64,000 nucleotides of DNA from Cryobacterium zongtaii (lineage in GTDB: Bacteria > Actinomycetota > Actinomycetes > Actinomycetales > Microbacteriaceae). Shown one piece after another: positions 49,439 to 57,360 of the stretch. Every line of letters starts with the position of its first letter. Positions within the stretch are counted from its first letter, which is position 1. The stretch lies in NCBI RefSeq assembly GCF_002909375.1, contig NZ_PPXD01000013.1:1-64000 (forward strand), read 5' to 3'. Position numbers and translations under genes: made by a program. Under the pieces are notes generated by a model, which had not been told where the DNA came from, did not search any database, and saw only the letters and a program-made list of their open reading frames with translations.

Positions 49439-49927
49439 ATGAGCCACAACATGCCCTCATCAGAGGTCCTGAACTCGTACTTCGCCCCAGCAGTGGACGC
49501 CACTATCGCGGGAATGCGTGCCGGCGACGGCGGACCGTTCGGCTCAACCCTCGTCGACAGTGACGGCAAGATCGTCGTCGCCGTCGGCAACACCGTCGTG
49601 CGCGAAACGGACCCCTCTGGGCACGCCGAGATGGTCGCGGTGCGCGAGGCGTGCCGGATGCTGAACACGCTGGATTTGTCGGCGTACACCATGTACGCCA
49701 CCTGCGAACCGTGCCCGATGTGCGTCAGCGTGATGATGCTCGCGGGCATCAAGACCTGCTATCACGCATCGACGCACGCAGACGCCGCTGCCAACGACTT
49801 CAGCGTCGACCACCTGCTCAACTACCTCGACGGCAGCGACAAGGCGACATTCGACCTCGTGCACATCGAGGAGGGCCGCGAGGACTGCGCCGAGATCTGG
49901 ACGGAGTACCAGGCGCTGAAGGCCTGA
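49439..49927 (+). CDS. Nucleoside/guanine deaminase family protein
   Basis: The ATG at 49439 has AATGGAGAACACC upstream. The 162-residue protein is a CDA-fold deaminase with the zinc site HAE (residues 62-64) and PCPMC (91-95), plus GGPFGSTLVDSDGKIVVAVG and the C-terminal GSDKATFDLVHIEEGREDCA. The form is close to guanine deaminases and related nucleobase deaminases rather than TadA. With the permease it could feed guanine or a related base into purine breakdown. Bases 49928-50312 show no gene. Confidence 0.85.
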   Translation: MSHNMPSSEVLNSYFAPAVDATIAGMRAGDGGPFGSTLVDSDGKIVVAVGNTVVRETDPSGHAEMVAVREACRMLNTLDLSAYTMYATCEPCPMCVSVMMLAGIKTCYHASTHADAAANDFSVDHLLNYLDGSDKATFDLVHIEEGREDCAEIWTEYQALKA

Positions 49928-50312
49928 CCGTGCAACGCCTCATACGTTGTGGTTATTGAGATCACACCGAGGGTCGCACTTCCTTGAGCGCACAATACCG
50001 ACATTTGATGATTGAGGGTGTGCTGGCGATTTAGTTGACTCGTTGACGTGGCTCAAGAGAGTCCTGAGCGACTTCATATCCGCTAGGTACTGTCGATGTT
50101 CGATAGTCGTAGCGGGTCGTGTCCATCTCGATCGCACGGCTACAGATTTTGTCGGAATTCAGCGCGGGGACCCGAGAGTTTTGCTCTGAAGCGAGCACCT
50201 CATTGAAGAATCCTAGGGGGTCGCGAGTTTCGAGGTCGACGCTCAGGACGTGACAGACCTACTGGATGCTTCGGCTGGCTTCTCGAGAGACCGGACGTTC
50301 ACCTACTCCCGA

Positions 50313-50480
50313 AAGGTTCTCGACACCGGCATCCTTCCGATCATCAACACCGCAATCGCGCACAAGAAAGCCGGCATCGGAATGATCGGCGCCGGCGTCA
50401 CCCACCCGCCGATCGAGGCCTTCGACAAGGCCATTATCGCCCTCGCCGCGACGTTCGCCGCACACACCTGCCATCGTTAG
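50313..50480 (+). pseudogene. C-terminal fragment of a second allG (DUF1116)
   Basis: RKVLDTGILPIINTAIAHKK, AGIGMIGAGVTHPPIEAFDK, then AIIALAATF aligns with the end of the intact AllG at 46362-47786 (RKVMETGILPIINTAIAHKD...). The sequence before it (from 50250) is unrelated. Codons differ between the copies, so this is a diverged paralogue, not a recent duplication. Confidence 0.85.
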
Positions 50481-50489
50481 GAGAAACAC

Positions 50490-51818
50490 ATGTCCACTAC
50501 ACACACCACCGCAAACGACCCTCAAGACAGCACCGCACTGGCATCCGAGTTCGAGCATGAACCAGTGCCCGAGAACCGACGAAAGTCCCTACTGACGGTC
50601 TCCGCCGTATGGTTCGGATTCCCGATGATCCTTACCAACGCCATTCCGGGCGGCCTGGTCGTGGCGATGCTCGGCTTCTGGCAGGGACTGGGAGCAATCC
50701 TCGTCGCGAACCTCATCATGCTCGTCTACGTTGGCCTGCTCAGCTACCGCGCCGGCCGCACCGGGGAGAGCTTCTCGCTGCAGGCCACACGGACCTTCGG
50801 CACCGTCGGCTACGTCCTGGCCGCCGGGTTCCTAGCCAGCATCGTTGTCGGCTGGTTCGCATTCAACACCGGTGCGACCGGTGCGACCCTCAACCAAGCG
50901 TTCGGCTGGAACGAACAGCTCGTTGTTGTCGTCGCGGGCGCCGCCTTCATCGCCATCACGTACCTCGGCATCCGAGCCCTGTCCTGGCTCGGCGCTATCG
51001 CAGCACCTCTCTTCATCGTGGTCGCAGTCATCGCGATCGGAATCGTCGCACAGACGCACGACCTCAGCAGCATCGGGTCCTACGAAGGCATCGGCGGCGG
51101 AGCCCTCACGTTCGGCGCCGCGGTCTCCGTCATTATTGCCACATTCGCAGACTCAGGGACGATGACAGCGGACTTCACCCGCTGGTCCCGGAACGGTAAG
51201 GAAGCCGTCCTCGCCACCGCCACTGCCTTCCCGGTGGCGAGCGTGATCGCTCAGGTGACTGGAGGGGTCATCGTCGCGGCCGGTGCAATCGTGTCGGCCG
51301 ACACAGTAGGGGGAAACTTTCTCCCGATCATCACGGACGGGCAGAATGTACTCCTCGGAGGCCTCGCGGCGATCTTCGTCTTCGTCAATCTGGGTTCAGT
51401 CTGCGCCCACTGCCTCTATAACGGCGCCCTGAGCTGGTCACACTTGACGCACTCCAAGATGCGAGTCATGACGCTCATCCTCGGCACGATCGGCGTCGCC
51501 GCCGCACTCGCCGGAGTCTGGAACCACTTCCTAGACTGGCTCATCATCCTCAGTGTCTTCGTGCCGCCGCTCGGTGGGGTACTGATCGCCGACCAGGTCA
51601 TCCTCGGCCGCCGCTCCGCAGTGCGAGCAGTCGCCAAGACTCGGCCCACGGCCTTCGTCGCCTGGGGAGCGGGCGCCGCAGCCGGTGGAGCCGCGCATTG
51701 GCTTGCACCCGAGTTCTCCGATGCCGTCAGCGGACTCATCGTGGCCATTCTCGTATATGTAATCGTTGAGACCGTTCTGGCACGCCGTTTGGGTCAGCGA
51801 CATGGAAATCGTCTCTAG
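50490..51818 (+). CDS. CodB-like cytosine permease (NCS1)
   Basis: The 442-residue protein starts MSTTHTTANDPQDSTALASE. GTTAGGAGAAACAC precedes it. Twelve hydrophobic segments include PMILTNAIPGGLVVAMLGFW, GYVLAAGFLASIVVGWFAFN and VFVNLGSVCAHCLYNGALSW. It also contains TADFTRWSRNGKEAVLATAT. It matches the shorter CodB branch of NCS1 carriers, different from the longer permease at 47911. It follows the allG remnant directly, so it may be the survivor of a second catabolic operon. Confidence 0.88.
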   Translation: MSTTHTTANDPQDSTALASEFEHEPVPENRRKSLLTVSAVWFGFPMILTNAIPGGLVVAMLGFWQGLGAILVANLIMLVYVGLLSYRAGRTGESFSLQATRTFGTVGYVLAAGFLASIVVGWFAFNTGATGATLNQAFGWNEQLVVVVAGAAFIAITYLGIRALSWLGAIAAPLFIVVAVIAIGIVAQTHDLSSIGSYEGIGGGALTFGAAVSVIIATFADSGTMTADFTRWSRNGKEAVLATATAFPVASVIAQVTGGVIVAAGAIVSADTVGGNFLPIITDGQNVLLGGLAAIFVFVNLGSVCAHCLYNGALSWSHLTHSKMRVMTLILGTIGVAAALAGVWNHFLDWLIILSVFVPPLGGVLIADQVILGRRSAVRAVAKTRPTAFVAWGAGAAAGGAAHWLAPEFSDAVSGLIVAILVYVIVETVLARRLGQRHGNRL

Positions 51819-52084
51819 AACTCTCCCGTCGCTCCGGCCGTCGCGACGAACAGAATCGCCAGCACGGTGAGGTTGTGGGTGGACCAGGGGCTGATGCCCG
51901 TCAGCAGGTGCCAGATCACCACCACCCGCGGATCCATGATCATCAGCCCCCCCCCGGTGGCATTGGCGGTGCGCAGCAGCTCGAGCTTGGCCCTCTCCAC
52001 CGAGAGGGTGTCGCGCTCCTTGCGCTCCCTGCCCGGGCGTGAACCCGAGCCGTGCGGCACCGGCCGGTCGACGGTCGCGGTCAC
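51815..52084 (-). CDS. Small protein with C-terminal membrane segments
   Basis: A GTG at 52084 overlaps the stop of an upstream frame (GTGA). The 89-residue product has a charged first half (GSGSRPGRERKERDTLSVER, AKLELLRTANATGG) and a hydrophobic second half (VVVIWHLLTGISPWSTHNLT, VLAILFVATAGATGEF). It converges with the CodB gene with a 4-base overlap. No family recognised. A mobile-element origin is possible. Confidence 0.4.
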   Translation of the reverse strand: MTATVDRPVPHGSGSRPGRERKERDTLSVERAKLELLRTANATGGGLMIMDPRVVVIWHLLTGISPWSTHNLTVLAILFVATAGATGEF

Positions 52085-52233
52085 GAGGCCACCGCCGCAG
52101 GAGCATACGCCGCACCGAAACGCTCATCCGCGGCGAACCTGGCAGTGAACTCCGCCACGCTCAACGCCGGCGGGCTCATCCGCAGCATGATGCCCAGCTG
52201 GGCTGCGATCGCTACAGCAAACCTTGCAATCAA
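52081..52233 (-). CDS. Possible small protein upstream of 51815-52084
   Basis: A TTG (52233) or ATG (52188) frame reads RFAVAIAAQLGIMLRMSPPA then SVAEFTARFAADERFG and ends overlapping the next start. The overlap suggests a coupled pair; no family recognised. Confidence 0.3.
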   Translation of the reverse strand: MIARFAVAIAAQLGIMLRMSPPALSVAEFTARFAADERFGAAYAPAAVAS

Positions 52234-52290
52234 ACTCAATACGGATTCCTAATTACCGAACGCCAGGTGCTGTCGCATCATCGTGGAGTG

Positions 52291-52328
52291 GGGTGTTCTC
52301 GACCATCCTTATTGGATCGAGAACACCC
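52291..52328 (-). terminator. Hairpin, possible terminator
   Basis: Twelve-base perfect stem, GGGTGTTCTCGA and TCGAGAACACCC, with a 14-base loop. Bases 52329-52796 show no supported gene. Confidence 0.45.
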
Positions 52329-52796
52329 ACTCATTCACACGAAGTTGCACGTTGAGCGGTCTCCGAAAATGGTCGTTCCGATGCTAGCCCTGGACCACAA
52401 CCCGGCGCCGGCATTCGAGCTGCGGACAGAGTACGAGGCATTGTGCACATGAGAGCAATGCGCCCGTCTGGGGTGATGGTAGTCGGACCATGTTCCTCTC
52501 GAGGGGTAGTCCGTGCCGAAGCCGAGGGTGCCGCCATCTCCATACAAAATCGAAGCGTTGGCGGCAACTGCTCCGCCACTCGTCAAGCAAGCGGTCAGTG
52601 CAATTTCGCCAAGTAGTTACGAGCTCGCAATATGTGTGCCTCCTAGGTCGGCACCACGGCTTGGCCCCAATGCCGCGCAGCGGGGAACTTAACGCCCTGA
52701 CCGGGCTTAAAGGGTGCATATCCGAACGATCTGTGCAGACGAGTGTGGAAATCTGTGTCGCTAATCGCACCCGAATAAGGCAACGCGACTAATCAG

Positions 52797-52843
52797 GTCG
52801 ATGCGCCAAATAGTGATCACAAAACGCCGCCACTCAGCGCCGA
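52797..52843 (+). repeat. Recombinase 3'-end tail repeat, copy 3
   Basis: GTCGATGCGCCAAATAGTGA, TCACAAAACGCCGCCACTC, AGCGCCGA. It diverges after that from copies 1 and 2. Confidence 0.75.
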
Positions 52844-52958
52844 GGTGGCAGGAGTGTTACCCAGACGGGGGGAGTGGCCGCTAGATGATCGGCTATCGGA
52901 CGGCGCTCAAACAATTCTTTGGTCTTCAATCGGCCGTGAAAAGACACTCTCTGAGTGC

Positions 52959-52973
52959 GCGAAAGTTTTTCGC
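52959..52973. promoter_or_regulatory. Candidate operator upstream of the sugar ABC operon
   Basis: GCGAAA-GTT-TTTCGC is an inverted repeat about 110 bases before the binding-protein gene. It may be a site for the LacI protein encoded at 56238-57305. Confidence 0.45.
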
Positions 52974-53084
52974 AGCTCGGCGTCCTTGTTCTCTCGATCG
53001 TGGCCATAAGTTTGCCTTGCGCGGCGTTCCGACCGCATCAAGCAATCAGAGCCGACGACTACGCGGCAACGACTGGAGTGTTCG

Positions 53085-54434
53085 ATGAAGAACAAGAACA
53101 AGACCTTCTCGCGAATCGGAGCTGTGGCTACGGCCGCTGCACTCGCTCTCGGCACCGCGGGCTGCGCGAGCGGCACGTCCGCCTCGGGCCCGAGCGATGA
53201 CCGCCCCGAGAACGAGGTCCACATCCTCGTCTATGGTGACGCTGCAGCCTCGGCCGAGAAGGCCGCCGCGGACCGCTTCAACGCAACCAGCGACGTCAAG
53301 ATTGTTGTGGACAACGGTCCAGCCGCTGGCAGTGACTACACCACTGCGGTCCGTACCTCCCTCGGGACTGCCAATGCGCCCGACATCTTTATGAGCTGGG
53401 GTTCGGCCGACATCCAGCAGGCCGTCGACGGCGGTGCGCTGCTCTCCTTGAACGACTTCATCGACGACGATCCCGCACTCCGCGACTCGTTCATCCCCAC
53501 CGTGTTCGACGAAGAAGTCATCGACGACGAGGCCTATGGCATCCCTATGCGCGGTGTCGCCCCGACGTTCCTGTTCACCAACGAGAAGGTGCTTGCTGAC
53601 GCCGGCCTCGAGCCGGCCACGTCCTGGGACGAACTGCTCGACCAGGTCGACAAGCTCAAGGCAGACGGTGTCACTCCCGTCGCCCTCGGCGGCGCCGACA
53701 AGTGGCCCACCCAGATGTGGTACCAGTACGCCTTCGCCCGCCAGCTTGGTAACGACGACGTCGCAAAGGGCCTCGCCGGCGACGGCGACGTCTGGTCCAG
53801 CGACGGTAGCGAGCGAGCCCTCGAAGACATCAGCACCTTAGCCGGAAACGACGCCTTCGGCACCGCCTTTGACTCCGTGGGCTACTCCAACAACGGAACC
53901 ACCGCCCTGCTCAGCCAGGGCAAGGCCGCCTACGAGCTCATGGGCACCTGGAACTACGCCACCCTCAAGGCCGCAGCGCCCGACTTTGTCGAGAACGATC
54001 TTGGCTGGACGGCGTTCCCGTCCATCAGCGGAGGAGAAGGCGAAGACGGCGAGATCGCCGGAAACCTTAGCAACTACTACAACGTCACTGCCGACACCCG
54101 CTACCCCGACACCGTCCGCGACTTCCTCAAGGAGCTGTACTCGGACGATTTCCAGAAGGACCAGATCGCCCTCGGCAACCTGCCCCCCACCACCAGCGCT
54201 AACGACCTCGTCCAGGCTGATACGACCATCGACGACAAGAACAAGGAGTACCTCAGCTTTGTCTTCGACCTGGTCGAGAACGCTCCGACCTTCCAGCTCT
54301 CGTGGGACCAGACCGTCCCCGTCGAGAGCAAGGAGCGCCTGACCGACGCCATCGCCGACTACGCCAACGGCTCCATCGACAGCGAGCAGTGGATCAGCGA
54401 CATGCAGTCCCTGACCGCCGCATCCGACCGCTGA
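53085..54434 (+). CDS. Sugar ABC transporter substrate-binding lipoprotein (CUT1)
   Basis: The 449-residue protein has a signal peptide ending in LGTAGC (lipobox). Its body is of family 1 solute-binding proteins: EVHILVYGDAAASAEKAAAD, PDIFMSWGSADIQQAVDGGA, TSWDELLDQVDKLKADGVTP, LLSQGKAAYELMGTWNYATL and LPPTTSANDLV. It binds an oligosaccharide outside the cell and delivers it to the permeases encoded next. No ATPase gene is found in the operon; such importers in actinobacteria commonly use a shared MsiK-type ATPase. Confidence 0.92.
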   Translation: MKNKNKTFSRIGAVATAAALALGTAGCASGTSASGPSDDRPENEVHILVYGDAAASAEKAAADRFNATSDVKIVVDNGPAAGSDYTTAVRTSLGTANAPDIFMSWGSADIQQAVDGGALLSLNDFIDDDPALRDSFIPTVFDEEVIDDEAYGIPMRGVAPTFLFTNEKVLADAGLEPATSWDELLDQVDKLKADGVTPVALGGADKWPTQMWYQYAFARQLGNDDVAKGLAGDGDVWSSDGSERALEDISTLAGNDAFGTAFDSVGYSNNGTTALLSQGKAAYELMGTWNYATLKAAAPDFVENDLGWTAFPSISGGEGEDGEIAGNLSNYYNVTADTRYPDTVRDFLKELYSDDFQKDQIALGNLPPTTSANDLVQADTTIDDKNKEYLSFVFDLVENAPTFQLSWDQTVPVESKERLTDAIADYANGSIDSEQWISDMQSLTAASDR

Positions 54435-54457
54435 ACACCCCCGAGAAAGAAACTCCC

Positions 54458-55420
54458 ATGACCCGCCTGGCCACCCTTGAGCGCCCCACCAGGGAAGCAG
54501 AGAAGACGCAGCGGCGGACGAGCACCACGAAGGGCGGCCTGCTCCGCGCAGGCCGCCCCGGCCTCGTCTGGGCTCTGCCCGCGACCTTATTCTTCGGTGT
54601 GTTCGCGCTGCTTCCCCTCGCATTCGCCGTCTACCTCTCCTTCACCTCCTACAACGGCATTCGCCTCAGCCCTCCCCGCTTCATCGGGCTCGAGAACTGG
54701 CAACGCCTCATCAGCGACAGCGCTGTCGGCCAGAGCGTTGTTGTCACCCTCACCCTCGTCGTCCTCGCCGTCGTCACCCAGATCCCCCTCGGGCTCCTCA
54801 CCGGCGTCTGGGCAGCAGGCCCGCGGCGCGGCCGCGCCGTCGTCGTGGCCCTTTACTTCATCCCCCTTCTCATGTCGACAGCTGCCGTCAGCGTGGTGTG
54901 GGGGGCACTGCTCGACCCGAACTTCGGACTGCCCAGTGCCCTGCCCTGGCTCTTCGGAGACGGCAACATCCTCGGCAACCGCACCAGCGCACTCGTTGCG
55001 ATTGCCTTCATTTACCTCTGGGGCGCATCGCCGCTCTACACGCTGATCTTCCAAGGAGCCGCCCGCTCCGTACCTGCCGTGCTCTACCAAGCGGCACAAA
55101 TGGACGGCGCCGGCCGCGTCCGGCAGTTCTTCTCGATCACCGTCCCGCAGCTGCGGAACACGATGATCACCTGCACGATCCTCATCGTCGTCGGCACCTT
55201 CACCGCGTTCGACATCATCCTGATCCTTACCCGAGGTGGGCCCAGCGGCGGAACGTCGATTCTGCCCTACCTCATGTACGAGCAGGGTTTCATCTCCTAC
55301 GACCTCGGCTACGGCAGCGTCATCGCCCTCGTCCTCGTCGTCCTCGCTACGATCGTGTCCGCCGTAATGGTCCGAGTCACCGGCTACGACAAGATGGCCG
55401 GCACCCAGGAAGGTCTCTGA
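54458..55420 (+). CDS. Sugar ABC transporter permease (MalF type)
   Basis: The ATG at 54458 lies 23 bases after the binding-protein stop. The 320-residue protein has six membrane segments, a PGLVWALPATLFFGVFALLP start and the cytosolic EAA loop (LYQAAQMDGAGRVRQFFSIT then PQLRNT). It overlaps the second permease by one base. Membrane channel half of the importer. Confidence 0.92.
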   Translation: MTRLATLERPTREAEKTQRRTSTTKGGLLRAGRPGLVWALPATLFFGVFALLPLAFAVYLSFTSYNGIRLSPPRFIGLENWQRLISDSAVGQSVVVTLTLVVLAVVTQIPLGLLTGVWAAGPRRGRAVVVALYFIPLLMSTAAVSVVWGALLDPNFGLPSALPWLFGDGNILGNRTSALVAIAFIYLWGASPLYTLIFQGAARSVPAVLYQAAQMDGAGRVRQFFSITVPQLRNTMITCTILIVVGTFTAFDIILILTRGGPSGGTSILPYLMYEQGFISYDLGYGSVIALVLVVLATIVSAVMVRVTGYDKMAGTQEGL

Positions 55421-56238
55421 TGCACACTCGAGCAAATCTGCCCGGCGGCATCCTCGCCGGCCTTTGGCTGCTGATCATCCTGCTGCCCGTCTACATCATG
55501 GTCAGGGCAGCATTGGAGAGCCAGGGTGCCTACACCGCCGGCGGTCCCTTCGCCGCCCCCTCCGAATTCACCTTCAGCAACTTCGGGCTGGCTATCCAGA
55601 TGGGCTTCGGACGGTTCCTGTTTAACGCCGCCATCATCACCATCGGAGTCGTCGCCCTCGTCGTCGTTCTTGTCCCACCGCTCGCGTTCGCCATCGTCCG
55701 AAGCGGAAGCTCCTGGGTGCGACGCGTTTTCCGGCTCATGCTCTTCGGCCTTGCGATCCCCGCCCAGGTAGTCGTCATTCCGCTCTATTACCTGATCGAC
55801 TCCCTCGGGCTCTACGACACCCTCCTCGGCGTCATCCTCCCGACCGCGGCATTCGTGATCCCGCTGACAACCCTCATCCTCACCGGCAGCATGCGCGAGA
55901 TCGGGGGAGAGCTGTACGAAGCGATGGCACTCGACGGCGCCAGTTCTGTTAGAACCTTCCTGACGATGGTCCTGCCGTTGTCACGCAGCGGCATCGCCAC
56001 GATCGTCGTTTACTCAGCCCTCAACGCCTGGAATGGGTTCCTGCTGCCCCTGATTCTCACCAGGTCACCCGAGGTCACCGTCGCCACCGTCGGACTGAAC
56101 GGGTTCCGCTCCCAGTTCAGTGTCAACATCCCCGGGCTCATGGCTGCGGTAATACTCACGATCATCCCGATCTTCGTGGTCTACCTCTTCGCACGCCGCT
56201 CCCTCGTGGCCGGCCTCACCGGAGTGGGAGGTAAGTAA
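55420..56238 (+). CDS. Sugar ABC transporter permease (MalG type)
   Basis: The 272-residue protein starts MHTRANLPGGILAGLWLLII. It has six membrane segments, a GLAIPAQVVVIPLYYLIDSL helix pair and the EAA loop (ELYEAMALDGASSVRTFLTM, VLPLSR). The A-x-x-D-G-A-S motif fits the MalG branch. Its stop overlaps the LacI start by one base, so the regulator is cotranscribed. Confidence 0.92.
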   Translation: MHTRANLPGGILAGLWLLIILLPVYIMVRAALESQGAYTAGGPFAAPSEFTFSNFGLAIQMGFGRFLFNAAIITIGVVALVVVLVPPLAFAIVRSGSSWVRRVFRLMLFGLAIPAQVVVIPLYYLIDSLGLYDTLLGVILPTAAFVIPLTTLILTGSMREIGGELYEAMALDGASSVRTFLTMVLPLSRSGIATIVVYSALNAWNGFLLPLILTRSPEVTVATVGLNGFRSQFSVNIPGLMAAVILTIIPIFVVYLFARRSLVAGLTGVGGK

Positions 56239-57305
56239 TGACCCACGTCGACGGCGACCACGTCCGACGAGCCGAAGGCGGCCGACGGACCACGATCAAC
56301 GACGTCGCTCGCCGCGCGAACGTCTCCATCGCGACCGTTTCAAAGGTCGTCAACGGCCGATCCGGTGTCGGCGATGACACCCGAACTCGAGTCGAAGAAG
56401 CAGCAGAAAACCTCGGCTACCTCAGCGTCATCGAACGAGCCTCCTCCCTCCGCAGTGCTGGGGAAGGGACCATCGAGATGCTCGTCGAACCGGGCGACGT
56501 CTCCAACCCCTACTTGTCGATGTTGCTGGGCGGAGCACTCGAGACTGCAGGAATACTTAACACCGGGCTGCTCATGAGGCCCATCGCCAGCATCGCCGAT
56601 ACCCCCCGCGCCGACTGGGCCCAATCCCTCGTCCGCGCCGGTCGCATCGGCGTCATCGAGGTCACCAGCCGGTACTCCGCGCAACGCGAAAGGGCCTTGC
56701 GCGCTGTTGGATTACCGATGATCCTCATCGACCCCATCGACCAGCCCCGCCCCTCGACGCCCAGCATCGGCGCCACCAACTGGGCCGGTGCCTACGAGGC
56801 CACCAACCATCTCTTGGCACTCGGGCACCGGAAGATCGCCTACATCGGTGGCCCCCCAGGTGCGAACTGTGACGTCATTCGCGCCCACGGCTGGGCCGCC
56901 GCCATGTCCGACGCTGGGATCTCCGTCGATCTTGGTGCCGTCCCGCGCGGGGCGTATTCCTACGAGCACGGATGCCGCTCCACCGAGATCCTTCTGGCGG
57001 ACAAAGTCCCGCCTACCGCGATCTTCGCTGGCAGCGACATCTCTGCCATGGGCGTCCTCGAGGCCGCACGACGTGCCGGCCTCTCCGTCCCTGTCGACCT
57101 CAGCGTCATCGGATTCGACGACACTTATCTCGCCCACACCGCGACACCCCCGCTGACCACGGTGCATCAGCCCATCGCCGATATCGGCCGCACCGCCGTG
57201 TCCAGCATCATGCGTCTCGCCGCCGGTGACTCCCTCGCAGCGAAGCGAGTCGAGCTCGCCACGTATCTCGTCGAGCGTGCCTCGACCGCACCTCCTTCGC
57301 GCTGA
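56238..57305 (+). CDS. LacI family transcriptional regulator of the sugar operon
   Basis: The 355-residue protein has a 17-residue leader, then the LacI HTH (TTINDVARRANVSIATVSKV, VNGRSGVGDDTRTRVEEAAE) and an effector domain (LVEPGDVSNPYLSMLLGGAL, TNHLLALGHRKIAYIGGPPG, PTAIFAGSDISAMGVLEAAR). The TVSKVVNG segment is canonical. It probably senses the imported sugar and represses the operon. The candidate site is 52959-52973. The GH3 gene begins 55 bases downstream. Confidence 0.93.
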   Translation: MTHVDGDHVRRAEGGRRTTINDVARRANVSIATVSKVVNGRSGVGDDTRTRVEEAAENLGYLSVIERASSLRSAGEGTIEMLVEPGDVSNPYLSMLLGGALETAGILNTGLLMRPIASIADTPRADWAQSLVRAGRIGVIEVTSRYSAQRERALRAVGLPMILIDPIDQPRPSTPSIGATNWAGAYEATNHLLALGHRKIAYIGGPPGANCDVIRAHGWAAAMSDAGISVDLGAVPRGAYSYEHGCRSTEILLADKVPPTAIFAGSDISAMGVLEAARRAGLSVPVDLSVIGFDDTYLAHTATPPLTTVHQPIADIGRTAVSSIMRLAAGDSLAAKRVELATYLVERASTAPPSR

Positions 57306-57360
57306 CCCTTCCTGACTTGATCAGCCCGCCCTAACCTCGTTGTCCCCGGAGGGATCACTT

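Noticed and set aside
48460-49752. Long minus-strand frame opposite the NCS1 permease and deaminase
   Set aside because: Antisense shadow of well-recognised genes in high-GC DNA; composition is Asp/Arg/His-rich without domains.
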